A stretch of DNA of 64,000 nucleotides from Pseudoscleropodium purum. Taxonomy: Eukaryota > Streptophyta > Bryopsida > Hypnales > Brachytheciaceae. The notes below the pieces were generated by a model. That model saw nothing but the letters and a program-made list of their open reading frames with translations. It searched no databases and was not told the origin of the DNA. How positions within the stretch are numbered: the first letter of the stretch is position 1; each line of letters opens with the position of its first letter. Below, piece after piece: positions 24,001 to 36,200 of the stretch. The position numbers and the translations under genes are program-made. The DNA lies in assembly GCA_963969395.1 (NCBI GenBank), contig OZ017804.1, positions 9,982,001 through 10,046,000 on the forward strand, in the 5' to 3' direction.

Positions 24001-26145
24001 TAAGGATTGGACTTCCTTGACATCTATTGTGGGTCTGATTGGCTGCAGTTTACTAAGGCAAGGGATGGACAACCTAATTGTGACTCTAGAGGGTGCGGAA
24101 GGGCGAGCAATCGATGAACGAGCAGAGAGGGAGAGTTGGCCCCGTGAGAAAGTATCTGAGGTAAGCTATCTACTCTTGCTTTGGCCTTAATGGCCCTCTC
24201 TTTCCTTAATTTAGTACCAAATGGCAAGCCTATGACAATCTCCATCAGTGGGCATGAAGATTTGCACCTGAGGAAGTGTGGTCATTCGTTCTCCAGAAAC
24301 AGAAGGAGTTTGTTGCGAAGAAGCTGTCAGACGCACTGGAGCTCGTCCTAGGAGGCCACGAAAATCCTCGAGGAACGAGTACCAGTGGAAGACAGATCAG
24401 CTTCTCTGAGAGCATGCAAAGTGCTCTTTCTCGCAGCCTGAGCAATAGCAGTGCAGTTCTGGCACGTAATTTGAGCCACACTAGCGGTCGTCACTCGCGC
24501 AACCCAAGTGCTGGACAAAAGGGCTTTGAAATGCTGCCCTTGGTGGACGGTCAAAGGGTGGGAAACAACGGGGAAGGGTTGGATCAAAGAGAGAGCGCAT
24601 TTCGTAGAGAGAGTGTATTGACACGATCTCGACAGACACGCCCCTCTGAGCCAATTGAGTATGCGCTGGTCATAGACGGTCACTCGCTTGCATTTATTCT
24701 GGCTGAAGAAGAACTCCAAGAACGCTTCTTAGAAGTTTGTATCAATTGCTCCTCCGTTCTGTGCTGTAGAGTATCACCCCGTCAAAAAGCGCAGGTCACT
24801 ACTCTTGTGAGGAAAGGTTTGGGTCAGCACCGGCTGTGCTTGGCCATTGGAGATGGTGCTAACGACGTGGGCATGATTCAAGCTGCTAACGTCGGCGTCG
24901 GCATTTTGGGCGTGGAAGGAGCCCAGGTACTGCATTCTGCAAATTGAACTGGTTTCCCTTACAGTTCCATTTGTAAACCTGACTGATTTGAGATTTTCTC
25001 CAACGTTGCCAACTCTTATACTTGCGAGAGCTCAAGAGTACTTGCTTGATGTGGGGTCCAGGCGGCAATGGCAGCCGACTTCGCCATTGGGCAATTCCGG
25101 TTTTTGGAGCGGCTGCTACTTGTTCATGGAAGGTGGTCTTACCGACGAATCTCTCTCATGGTAAGCATAGTCTGGTGCATGGTATTGGGAAAGGACCAAG
25201 TTTTAATCCTAGTTTTTAGTCTAGAGACTTCGGAAATTCATATATAATTCGACACAACAAAGTTCCAAAACAAAATACATTGTGTTCCATGTGCTCTTGG
25301 CAAGAACTACAAAATTCAAAGTAATTCTCACTATGTGCACATAGTTCAGATAAATATTTTCACTGTTTAGAGGAGCTCACCTCCATTCAAGTTTTCCCTG
25401 ACCAACTGGTTGTTGTCGACAGATACTGTACTTTTTCTACAAAGTGTGCATTATGGGCTGGATATCCTTCTACTCCAACATTCTCGCGTATTTCTCAGGG
25501 AACCCATTGTACAACGATTGGTATGCTTCATTTTACAACACGATGTTCACAGCACTCCCCATCATCGTGATTGGCATCCTAGACCAGGATGTGTCACCTG
25601 CAGAGGCCTTCCACAACCCGCAGCTCTATCGATCTGGGCAACGTGGCGAGCTCTTCAACATGACACTGATTCTCTGGTGGCTTGCGAATTCACTCTACGC
25701 CTCTGCAGTTATTTTCTTTTTCCCGCTTCTGGTCTACTCAGGGCTGAGTGCGTTCCGACCTGACGGTCAAGTGGCTGCAGCGCAAGAATTTGGAGCGGTC
25801 ATGTTCACTGTGTTAGTACTCGTGCCAAACCTGCAAATCTATTCTGCATTTCATTATTTTACCTGGATTCATCATGTGGCCATCTGGGCTAGCATTGTGA
25901 GTTGGTACCTGTTCATTATCGTGTACGGTGCCTTGCCAGTCACTTTGTCGACCATCGCCTACCAGGAATTTTTGGAAGTATTGGCTCCCTCGCTTACGTA
26001 CTGGTTACTGCAACCACTAGTGGTGGTTGTAGCCTTGTTACCGGATCTTGTGCTCCGTAGTACCAAATGGTTTTACTTCCCATCAGATTACCAGATTGTG
26101 GTAGAGCAGAATAAGGGGGATCCTTATCTTCAAGCTCAGGCCTGA
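21034..26145 (+). CDS. P4-type ATPase, phospholipid flippase (ALA family)
   Basis: P4-ATPases move phospholipids from the outer to the cytosolic leaflet using ATP, usually with a CDC50/ALIS partner, in plasma and endomembranes. Seven exons: 21034-21143, 21382-21823, 22332-23935, 24049-24160, 24273-24926, 25062-25160, 25423-26145. All phases agree, giving 1247 aa. The N-terminus has '[10 protein letters not shown]', then M1-M2 (about 64-103). The actuator loop has 'NLDGETNLK', with DGET at 178-181. The M4 motif is IPIAL. The phosphorylated Asp is D407 in DKTGTLT, 'KGAD' (589-592) marks the nucleotide domain, and '[13 protein letters not shown]' starts at 949. '[20 protein letters not shown]' leads into M5-M10. 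Length and motif order fit plant ALA proteins. A Ser/Arg-rich insert of about 100 residues lies between the N- and P-domain motifs in exon 5. No frameshift or stop seen; likely functional. Confidence 0.93.
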
Positions 26146-26299
26146 AGTCTGTACATCCTAGAGCCCTTTTCCTTCAAAGATACTACGCACCTGCAATGAA
26201 GAGTCCTCTTTCAGTCTCCAAGCCTGCTGCATGCACAATAGGGTCGTAGATCCTTTGGAATATTTGAAACCGGTAACTAGGCAGGCAGTGGTTAGAAAA

Positions 26300-26820
26300 C
26301 AAACTCAAAGAGTATAGAAAACCATCCCAGAAAACCAACTCAGAGATTTCAGAACCAACCATTCACAAGAAGTCCCACCCAGAGATAACAGAACCAACCA
26401 ATCACAAGAAGAGATTTCAAAACCAACCAAACATTAGAAATCCCACCCAGAGATTACAAAGCCAACCAATCATAAGAAGAGATTTCAAAACCAACCAAAC
26501 ATTAGTAATCCCACCCAGAGATTACAAAGCCAACCAATCATAAGAAGAGATTTCAAAACCAACCAAACATTAGTAATCCCACCCAGAGATTACAAAGCCA
26601 ACCAATCATAAGAAGAGATTTCAAAACCAACCAAACATTAGTAATCCCACCCAGAGATTACAAAGCCAACCAATCATAAGAAGAGATTTCAAAACCAACC
26701 AAACATTAGTAATCCCACCCAGAGATTACAAAGCCAACCAATCATAAGAAGAGATTTCAAAACCAACCAAACATTAGTAATCCCACCCAGAGATTACAAA
26801 GCCAACCACTCTAATAGAAA
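26300..26820 (+). repeat. 68-bp minisatellite 3' of the flippase
   Basis: The marker 'acattag' recurs at 26431, 26499, 26567, 26635, 26703 and 26771, exactly 68 bp apart, with almost identical units. Degenerate partial copies precede it from about 26300. Each unit holds two related half-motifs ('ccaaccaa'). It begins about 150 bp after the flippase stop, so the 3' UTR may run into it. Confidence 0.95.
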
Positions 26821-27203
26821 ATCTAATCAAAAGACTCGAACACACACCAGTCAAGTTGTGCATATATTCTTTTTGGTCGTGTTGCCCGTGTACAGATGAA
26901 ACTGCCATTTCTGTCATAATGCCGGCTCTAAAACAGAGCTATTCTTTCAGTCGAAGATGCAATATAATCACCTGAATATGGATCAATAAATTACCTGGAT
27001 GGTGTGCAGGGAAATCGTTTGTTCCACAGTGGCTACTTGACTGTTACCGAATTGCTCAAAGTTGTCGTTTTCTTCCCATAACATAATGTAAGCATTACTT
27101 CATTTTTCTCGAGCGTAATTTTCCCCTAAGTTTTACACGAAAGCATTGATTTCACACAAAAAATTGTGCACGAAGAAATAAACAAATAAAATATCACTTT
27201 CCG
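26821..27203. other. Intergenic, nothing identified
   Basis: AT-rich sequence between the minisatellite and the tRNA pair. No ORF or repeat that I can support. Confidence 0.6.
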
Positions 27204-27207
27204 AAAA
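27204..27207 (-). terminator. Pol III TTTT terminator of the tRNA pair
   Basis: On the minus strand TTTT follows the tRNA-Ser discriminator base directly. The 11-nt spacer between the two tRNAs has no T-run, so this is the first terminator for both. Confidence 0.7.
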
Positions 27208-27289
27208 CGTGCTCAGCAGGATTCGAACCTGCGCGGGCAAAGCCCACATGATTTCTAGTCATGCCCGATAACCACTCCGGCATGAGCAC
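27208..27289 (-). tRNA. tRNA-Ser (AGA)
   Basis: An 82-nt type II tRNA with a long variable arm. The acceptor stem GTGCTCA pairs with TGAGCAC, the discriminator is G, the anticodon loop is CTAGAAA (anticodon AGA) and the T arm contains GGTTCGAATCC. The body closely resembles plant nuclear tRNA-Ser(AGA). No intron. CCA is not encoded, as expected for a nuclear gene. Confidence 0.95.
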
Positions 27290-27300
27290 GAGGAGACTAG

Positions 27301-27373
27301 CGCCACCCCAGGGGCTCGAACCCTGGACCACAAGGTTAAGAGCCTTGCGCTCTACCAACTGAGCTAGGACGGC
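27301..27373 (-). tRNA. tRNA-Lys (CTT)
   Basis: A 73-nt tRNA. The acceptor stem GCCGTCC pairs with GGGTGGC (two G-U type pairs), the D arm is GCTCAGTTGGTAGAGC, the anticodon loop is CTCTTAA (anticodon CTT) and the T arm contains GGGTTCGAGCCC. It lies upstream of tRNA-Ser on the same strand with 11 nt between them, so co-transcription is likely. Confidence 0.95.
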
Positions 27374-27937
27374 ATCAATACCCATCACCCGGGGCAGTAC
27401 CATGGTCGGGCCTCAGGATCCCGTGACAGGCGACGACCACAGATGACACAACGCTGAAAATCAAACTAAATAACTACTCTCCATTCACCACCGCTCACTG
27501 AATCATCATAACAAATATCAACCCGCGGGCTCACATCTATGAATGGTAAAAATACGTGACAAGATGTTTATCTAAATGCCTACGTTTTCAAAGAGAAGGG
27601 AAGAGATGTTCTTCGTTGCCTGGCATGAGTTGCTTGCCCAATATCTCCCTTGAAACGCAAGCTCCCAGCAATCAACTGCGAAGCCTAGCGACCCCTGGTT
27701 ATGGTCATTTGCACAACACAGAGCAACCCTGCAGCACCTTCATGGATCATGTGCTACCAGGGTGTGAGAATTTGCTACCAACACAATTCCCTAGACTACA
27801 AGCGCTCTGATTGAACCATACTGAAAAAGAAGTAAACTCGTATAATTGGAGCGACAGCAACAGTAAATAAGAGTAAGATATTCTTTGATCACAGGTGAGA
27901 CGAAGAAACTTTCCCTCTTACAAAGACTAAATGATAA
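27374..27937. other. Intergenic between the tRNA pair and the plastid-protein gene
   Basis: The part next to 27937 is probably the 3' UTR of the minus-strand gene. The ORF at 27556-27810 is antisense and has no recognisable content. Confidence 0.5.
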
Positions 27938-29214
27938 CTACTGAGTTTCTGCCAAGTGCTGCGGCAAGTCACGAAGGAAGGGAAGGTCGAAGGGCAAGGT
28001 AATGACTCCAGACGTGACAAGTAATGCCAAGGCCCAGAAGGGAAAGACAGCCAATGCAAAAATCACGACGTTGTCCTGGCCTGCAAATTCCCGAACCAAT
28101 CACAGAAACGGTCGCTTAGTCTTGAGTAACCATCACAAGCGTTCAAATTCCGAGAAACCGCTTGTGCAAGGATCAAAAGTTCTAAACTCCCAAGACATAG
28201 TCAAGCGACCGATATTCGCTCTCACCAGAGCGAGAAACAAAATCCAATAACAACAAAAAAAGGTGAGCTGAAGAACGATATTTCGATTACAGAATCGCAT
28301 ACGATAGGTACCAGATACTCACCGCCTGAGTTTTCAGTCTTGTCAATAAGCCAGTCGCCAATAACACGAATAGTTTGGATAAGTTTGTTTTCAGGTGGCT
28401 TATTTTCATCGTTCACTCGCATTTGTTCCTCAATAGCGTCCAACATTGATTTCTTCCTGTTGGGTACCGAAAGCCAGCCACAAACAGAGCATATCAGAAG
28501 ATAAGATAAGGCTGCGCTCAACGACCAGGGAAGTATTCCAAAATTCTAGCATAAGTCTTGTCAACACGGCAACGACAAAGAGAATTCTCGACACTGGATG
28601 TGCGTGCCAGACACCATGGATATAGGAGAGAGCTATTTCTCATTCAGGAGAATTTGTCCTGAACAAATAGTTACGAATTTTGCTAGCTAGCTACTTGCAG
28701 TGTTCCTAAAACTCGACGTCGAACATTGGAAACGGCTGTGAACAAGAAACGGCGAAGGATAACAGATGAAACGTGAATCAAAAATCAAAAAACATCCTTC
28801 TCTGTCGACCTCTCTTGCGCATAACTGGCTATTCTAAGCATTCTTCAAGCTCGACTTCGGCGATTTCAAATGAAAATGAACAAGAAACGGCTAGGAGGAA
28901 AAGATGACGGGGGAAATCAAAATGAAGAACAACCTTCTGGGAGGACCTTTCTTGTCCGCCGTGACATTCCGCACTGTCTTGTTCTCTATCCCGAGAGCAT
29001 TCTCAAGGTCTGAAACTTCATCCCTCTCCACCTCTTCTCGACCTCCTCCACCCTCCTGTTTCTGCACTTGAGCTCTCACCAAGGGTTTGGAAATCCGCTC
29101 CCCACTCACACCAACTCGCGTCAGCACACCGTATGAAGTGCTCGTCATAGCAGGTAATCTTTCAATTGGCGGAGAATTACAGAGACAAGGAAATGCAGAC
29201 AACAACGCTGCCAT
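27938..29214 (-). CDS. Predicted plastid-targeted membrane protein, unknown function
   Basis: Exons on the minus strand: 29214-28934, 28456-28323, 28080-27938; all GT...AG, phases 2 and 1 agree, giving 185 aa. Met 29214 is chosen because it opens a Ser/Ala/Arg-rich stretch like a transit peptide (about residues 1-48), followed by an acidic linker. A conserved-looking soluble segment includes 'LDAIEEQMRVNDENKPPENK' and 'IQTIRVIGDWLIDKTEN'. One clear hydrophobic helix follows ('DNVVIFALAVFPFWALALLV', about 141-163), then 'LPFDLPFLRDLP'. The order transit peptide, soluble domain, single membrane span fits a thylakoid or envelope protein, but I do not recognise the family. An upstream Met at 29370 would only add 5'UTR-like sequence. 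Confidence 0.72.
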
Positions 29215-29496
29215 ACTGCCGAGGACCTCAGACCCACGCAGCACACGGCAAGTTGGAGCTGCGCGGAGCCGCTCCCAGCGATGAATCTCGTTCGGCGAAG
29301 CCGCTGCCGAAACCCAAATGCAGAGGTTCCGGCTGCAGGAGCCAAAATGGCAACTTACCGAGGGTTTCAATGCAGGGTGAAAAACTACCTTGGGAATACT
29401 GTAAGGTAAATACTAAGTTCACCCCTCAAGGCCCAAGGCCATTTTGGGTTTAAAGACATCATTGTTTTTCAAGCCTTATAAGTCTACTTGTCACTA

Positions 29497-30593
29497 AGGT
29501 ATGAAAATCTCAATCGTACAGTCTTGTAGTGTACATATTATAGATGATGTGGATCAAATTTGGAGTCATTTGACCTTATAGATTGTAAGATTATAATATT
29601 TTAGTGTTGAAAAAAGATGCTAAAATTTTCCTAAAAATACATTTGGAGGTGAAATTTGATTTCTAAACCTACTCAAATGAAAAAACTTTAAACTAAAAAG
29701 TGTTTTGAAATCAACATACAAACATATTGGTGAAAAAAAGATTCATTAAATTGACTCATTGTATTTGCAAAATAACTTTGAAATGTCAAAAGAATAGCAA
29801 AAAAAAGTGCAAAAAACACATCTAAGGCTGAACCTACTTCTACTAAAATGCTTCTCAGTCACTCGTTACTTCTTTGATTGACACAAAATTTTAGCCACAC
29901 AAACTAAACAAGTATGTGCAACTTTTGCCTCCAAAAATTTTGAAAACAGACACAAGATGAAGAACTAACAAGCCGCCAAAGTTCACAATAACCAAAAAAT
30001 GTCAAGGTTTTAAACTTCAAATTGCTCCCAAACATTCAAAACAACTTGGATTTCTATGAAAATTTTACCACGACAACTAGAATTCTGGAAGAAAAAAATT
30101 CAACAAATTTTATTGAAACAAACATTGAATGAAGGAGATACAAGCCCCCAAAGTTGTAGCCATGACAATGTAGTGTGCTGAACTCAAATTGAATCTATGA
30201 ACTTCGAATGGCTGTCACAAACTCAGTTCGTCTTGGATTGATTTGAAAATTTTACCACACAAATTAGACTAGTATGCGCAAATTTTCCAAGAAATTTTTA
30301 TCAAATTTGAACATTGGATGCAAAAGTTACAGCACTTTGAATTATACTTCCAAACTATGTGAGGCCACTTTTGAGCCCCTTGGGTGTTGAGGGGTTAACC
30401 CAAGTCGTTTCATATTTGTTGAACCTTTGTGAAATTAGTTACAAATTTTTTAAGTTGGAAAAAAGTGGTCATTTGTGGTCATCAAAAGTGACCACCTCTT
30501 GAAATGTATATAGCTTGTACATTGAAGAAAGCAAAATGTGCCTCTAAGTCATGATTGCTTTAGATGCCTTGTCAAAGTTCGAGACTCCTACCT
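29497..30593. mobile_element. Probable larger member of the AGGTAGGAG element family
   Basis: The right end 'gagactcctacct' is flanked by TA; the left end 'aggtatgaaaatctc' is a divergent inverted match, also after TA. About 200 bp inside the right end resemble the inside of the 56.1-56.5 kb element ('aaatgta..ttgtacattg..gaa'). No coding potential. The left boundary is less certain than the right. Confidence 0.45.
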
Positions 30594-30950
30594 TAGACTG
30601 TCTTCAAAACATTCTAGGGAGTTTTTCTAAGTGTCAAATTCTAAAAATAGAGAGTAGCATGTACTTAACACTAAACTCACCTTGAATAAACACCCTTGAA
30701 GCATGAAATGTCTCAACTTTCATTGGTTGCTTTAAGAAAATCATCACCTCCTATAAACAATGCCGTGGCCAATTAGTCATTTTCAAGTCGATGAATCTTG
30801 TTGTGTAGGGCAAAAGTGCAACTCTTCATCCTCCAAATTTAGTGGGAAAAGAGAAGAACTTCTACAATAGCTTGACTTTCAACAAGTGCTTTTTTATTTT
30901 TTTTAATCCAAAAATGCACACCGTATCAAAACAAATGATTTCCACAAATT

Positions 30951-31868
30951 CCCTTCGTGTGACTATATTTTCATCTAAAACGCTCCATGAGTGCCATTTC
31001 TAGTACAAGTACTAAATTTTTTTAAAAGAAATTGGGGGCTCATGTAACCATAGGATCTTGTAATATGCTAGTTTGAAAAGATGTGGAAAAAATTTCAGAT
31101 ATTTTCACCATGTGGATTACAAGATATTAGCATTTGAATTGACAAAAATCATTTTTTTGCGCCTATTAAAAACCGGATAGCTGCACTTTGCAAGGCCACA
31201 TTTGTATGAAAAAATGTTCAAAATGGCAGTGCTTCTTTGGATTCATTCTTCATGGCAAGTTGGATACATGCTTGAAATTTTTTGGATCATTCGAAATTGT
31301 ATGACATATAGGAAAAAAAATAGTAAGTAGAACGAAGTAAAGAATGATTAAAAATACTAAATTGTTAGGAATTTAGTTATGAAATTGAAAAATGTCAATT
31401 TCAATGGTTTTAATGTTGTAATATAAAATACACATCCTATGATTTAATTTTTTTTCAAAAATATTGAAAATTGAGTTAAATAAAGGACTTCAAAGTTAAT
31501 TTTAGAGTAGAAAATCCATAACTAACCGCAAACTAAAACTTCCTATAACTTTCATGTCATTAATTGAAATAGAATGATTCAAAATTTTATATGTCTATAT
31601 AAATATAGTATAACAATTTCAATTTTTCGTTTTTGAAAAAAGTGATTTTTTCAAATTTATTTGGATTGCTCAGTTGAGAAATAAAATACATATAATACAA
31701 TAACTTTTTAACCATGTAATCAAAAGTTATGAAATTTGTTTGTCCTTAAAGAAAAATCTGGTCCACATTTTCTATAAAAATTTCAAAGAAAAAAAATAAA
31801 ACTTGCAATTGTACTGAACTATCCAAAATTGCTATGTTGCCAAAAAAGCACAGTTATATCCTTAGGAG
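30951..31868 (-). mobile_element. TTAA-type element, inverted copy of the 48.76-49.71 kb element
   Basis: In reverse complement this segment follows 48759-49706 throughout: both have 'ttggcaacatag' or a variant near one end and 'ccataggatcttg'/'caagatcctatgg' and 'tgccatttctag' near the other. TTAA is intact at 31869-31872. The other end is worn ('aattccc'). Non-coding. Confidence 0.65.
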
Positions 31869-31872
31869 TTAA

Positions 31873-32728
31873 CCCTTGGGTAGGCAAGCATCCAAAAAAT
31901 GGATGCACCTTGGTCAACCTCAATTACAACTTTTAAAATAACTATTTTTGGAATTTGATTTCAACTAAGAAAATAAAGCTTGACAAGTTCTATTTCGGTT
32001 CCATTTAGAAGTTTTGAAATATGTCAAAAATTGAAAGAATTATTGCAATTGAAAGCTCCTTGTGTTAAAATCCAAATAACACAATATGGTGTGCTTTTCA
32101 TTCATTTCCTTTTTAAAAAATGTGTTTTGAATTTAAATTATAAAAATATGTTTTTCATTCCATTCTTCATTTATAGTAAAAATTAAAGGTTGTTCTAATA
32201 TATATTGTAATTGATATAATTTTATTTCCACCTTGAGCTTTGAAAAATCACAATAATTCTATTTTTTCCTTCAAAATTACTGAAAAAATACAAAATAAAC
32301 AGAAAATTTATTTTTCTACTAGGAAAAAATATAATTTTTTTGTAAATCAATTAAATAAAAGGATAAATTTGGTTTGATAGTCAAATTTGACTTCAAGGTG
32401 TTTGATGTGACTATTTTGGGTGTAAAAAATACAATAATGAATTGAAAATTTTTCATGCTAATCTCTATGGCTACTTTTACTTCCTAAGAAAATTTCAAAT
32501 AATTTGGATTGTTTTTGCTATTCATCCTCATTTATGTTCATTTTTTGCAACAAAAATGATAACAATTAGAAATTTTCATGAAGCAAATTGCAATTTCTCA
32601 AAGTGATATAGAATTCAAAGTTTCAAGTAGTAAAAATATCAGGTTGTTGTATGAACACTATTGAAAAGGCTAAAATTAGCTCAGATAAGAAGTTTGACCA
32701 TTTCACAATGGACCAAGTCGTAAAGGGG
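31873..32728. mobile_element. Possible TTAA-flanked element adjoining the previous one
   Basis: It starts TTAA-CCCTTGGG at 31869 and ends AAAGGGG-TTAA at 32732, so both ends have C/G runs next to TTAA. It shares the TTAA at 31869-31872 with its neighbour. Similarity of the ends is short, so confidence is low. The rest of 32729-33299 is AT-rich, with the CCD 3' UTR near 33.2-33.3 kb. Confidence 0.35.
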
Positions 32729-33299
32729 TTAATACTTGTGATGGATTTGAGTTGTGGAAGTGTTCATTTATTGCAAATAAGTTTGGAATGAAATTCAATG
32801 CATTTATTCACCTATTTTGTGGTACAAAATCTTGTGATATAATCCTTATTGGCACATAGGAAATAAGAGCATTTTGAATGACTATCCTATTTTAAGATTT
32901 GTAAAGTAAAAAGTATTCTTGAATTTTTTGTAATGCTATGGAACCTTTTTGCTTTGAGCCTAAGACATGAGACATGTCTCATACAAATAAAATATATTAC
33001 TATCCCCCCAAAATAATCAATTGCCTAATATTTATATCCCACGTCTTAAATAAAATATATATTATGTGTAAATTGATATACTAATACAAATATATGTTCA
33101 AGAGTACTGGTACTATGATATGGATATATTGACACATTGGTATGTGGTTATGTATATGCATATATAAGGTCCATTTCATCATTTTGCATATTGAAGTATA
33201 TGTAGCTCACTACAAGGTCTATCTCACCACCTTCTGCCTTATTTGAAAATTGAATCACAATTTGCCTTGTGTCTCTTGTTCAAATAGAAGAAACATACT

Positions 33300-36200
33300 T
33301 CATACTTGTTGCTGCAATTGTTCCTAGAGATGTGCACAATATCATATATGAGTTTCTATTATAGATGACCACTATAAGATGTTGATTGAAGCTTCTATAG
33401 TAGCCTTAGTGATTGAAAATAATACTTAAGGATTAACTAAAACTAAATAATCAAGCTAGGAAATAGAATTATAATCATTGTGTCTATAAAGAAGCAAGTG
33501 TGAGATTAAAGTGTAGCCAAATGTTACAAACCTGGGAGATAAAAAGCGCATGAAATCCATAAGGGACGCGTCTTGGCAATTTTACAATGGCCACTGGATT
33601 TGGTGCCATTGTCTTTGCATCAATGACAACCATTTCTGACTTTCTGAAACCATCCATCAACTTTCATTCATTAGACTTTGAAGGTAGTTGCACCTAAGTG
33701 TAAACCATGAAAAAATGGCAATTTCCATGTGCCTCCTTTAATTTTTGTACTTGTAAAGTTTATGATTTTCTATAGCACTTTTTATAAAAGATGTAAAGGT
33801 TTTGAGTCTCTTACCCAATATTGGCATCATGAACAAAGGAAATCAAGTATCCATCATCTTCATGGCCAGGTTCCATGCCTGATTGGCAAGGTACAAAAAT
33901 GGCTTCTTCTCCAGTCCGCCCTTGTCCATAGTGAAACACTCCAACAACATTGCCTCCTATTTTGGGTTCTCTAGAGGTGGAATTACTTGGTGATGGATCC
34001 ATGCTAAGGTCATATTTTACCACCCCTTTGATTTTGTCATCATCATCAAATACTGCACAATATGCATACTTCACTTTCCTGCAATTCATCATCCACTCCA
34101 TAAAGAGCATGTGAATATAAAGCTTCCAAAAAATTCAATGTCTATATTTCATATTATAGGTTTCATATTCTATTGTTTTATGATTAAAAAACACTAGTAC
34201 AAACTTGGACCATGTACACTAAGGAAATGACCCACAAAAAGATCCATGCGAACTTAACTACTAATGAAGTGGATCTTCTTGTAGTCATTTTCCTAGTCTT
34301 TGTAGCCAAGGATTCTCTTATAAAACTACTAGCATGATGTCTAGTAGATCCTATTGTTTGTCTAAAAGACCCCCCCCCCTCCCCTTTCTATTTTATAGAT
34401 AGATTTTCAATATATACCAAAAATATTCAAAAATATTCAAAAATATCTAAAAATACTCCTATAGTAATTTTAAATATTTTGAAATCCACTACTAATAACA
34501 CAAATTATGATGGTATTTTGGTGAATTATGCTCACCTGGAAGTATATTCCGGGTTGATTTGAGGGAGTTCCGCAGACAAGTTTGAAAGTTGTTTATGCTT
34601 CACTCCACTAGACTTCAAATTCATCCTAAATTCATGTCTGAAATTAGAACAAAAAATGTCAATTATTAGAGTTAGATTCTATAATCAAGAAGCACAATAT
34701 ACTTGGTTAATTGATCAAATAATTTTCTAAAATACTTATCAATTGAAAAAGACAAATCATGCCAATTAAGGACTTGGGGTACTCACAATCTGGAAGTAAT
34801 ACCAAAGGCTGTATCTGTTTCCAATCGTACATGTGGATTGAGATTGAAGCGCTCTCTCAGGCAACATATGAGAACTACTTCATCTCCTTCTTCCCAAGCA
34901 TTCACTTCATTACACAATTTACAAGCATTTATAGTTATAGTCATACCAAATGTTATGTATACACATGATACCTATACATCAAGTTAGTTTGTAGGATTTA
35001 ATCCTACCAAAATAAAAAAATTAAATTAAAAGGCCTCTAAAATAAATTTGTGGATAAGACAAACTAAAAATTATTTTCTTAAAAGGTGTTTTCTATGTTA
35101 AATTTTTTTTAAGAATTTCGTTTTTGGTGGTTGAACCATTTCTCAGAAGTTTAATGAAATATTCATCAAATGTTGTACAAACTTACTATATAGATCTTAC
35201 ATTGTCCAATATTTGCAAAAATGAACTAATAGTTTAAGTTATATCTCAACATATCATTTTTGCTGAAGTATTTCAAGTCTCAACATTCAAATTGTGAACC
35301 CCTAGAATACAAGGATTCATGATTTGAAATGACCATTTCAAGTGATCAAATTGTAAAAACTATATACAGATTGGAAGGGACTAAAGTTTATATTACTACA
35401 ATTAATAAAAATTATGAACTTTATTCTTAAAAATACTATAAATAAAATTGGATAAAAAAATAATTATGAAATTTTAGTAACCAATTTAGTCTTATTGGTT
35501 CTTTAATAATCAAGATCATGACTATATCTTACCGGTGTGAGAGATGAAGCATGTAGGAATGTTGAACCACTGGATTTGAGATTCATCAGTTGCATAGCGT
35601 GGCAAAATGCCCAGACGAGATTCTTTGTCAATATCACACTTAAAAATGAATTCACCTGATGCCATGCCCTGGAAGCAATGATAGTAGATCATAAGGCAAG
35701 ATCAATCACATTCAAGATTATTTGTCTTTAAACAATCCAAGATTTTATCATGATAGAATCTTATCATTTATTGAAAAAATAAAACAATTATTCAAAATGA
35801 CTAAATTTTTGGAAATATATTTTCTTAGAAAAAACAAAAGTTTGGATGTAAAAAATTCTAAAAATTCAAGATTTGACTAGTACAAAATTTTGTTATTGGA
35901 AGGAAAACATGTTGTGTACTTACCTTGAGATTGCAAGAAACAGAAGTGTCCATGAAAATGGCATAGTTCTCAGAGATGGCAAAGTCATGAATCATGACAG
36001 GGCCAGAAAGTGTGATTGGCATTGGCTCTCCCACAATGCCATCCTTAGATATAATGCGGTAAATCAAGTAGGGAGCATTTAGAATCTCGTACGCAAAAAA
36101 GAACATTTCTCCTGTCAAGATTTTCACATAGTGAATACTAAGCATGGAATTGTTGTGACTTTTGTAATACTACCATAAAAAACATAGTATTTTCTTTAGT

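Noticed and set aside
24273..24290. GTG at 24276 as a separate start codon of a second protein
   Set aside because: The segment is exon 5 of the P4-ATPase: it joins exon 4 in phase 0 at an AG acceptor and carries the GDGAND motif.
22298..24719. Several antisense ORFs of 60-131 codons across the flippase
   Set aside because: They are shadows of the P4-ATPase exons; the sense frame carries all the family motifs.
26300..26820. CRISPR-like array
   Set aside because: The 68-bp units are identical throughout with no distinct spacers, and the context is a plant nuclear genome. It is a minisatellite.
33484..33531. CCD C-terminus reading through after exon 11 to the TAG at 33484
   Set aside because: The 15 extra residues do not resemble any CCD, whereas the downstream microexon gives the expected EQLQ ending in phase and is also present in the paralogous relic.
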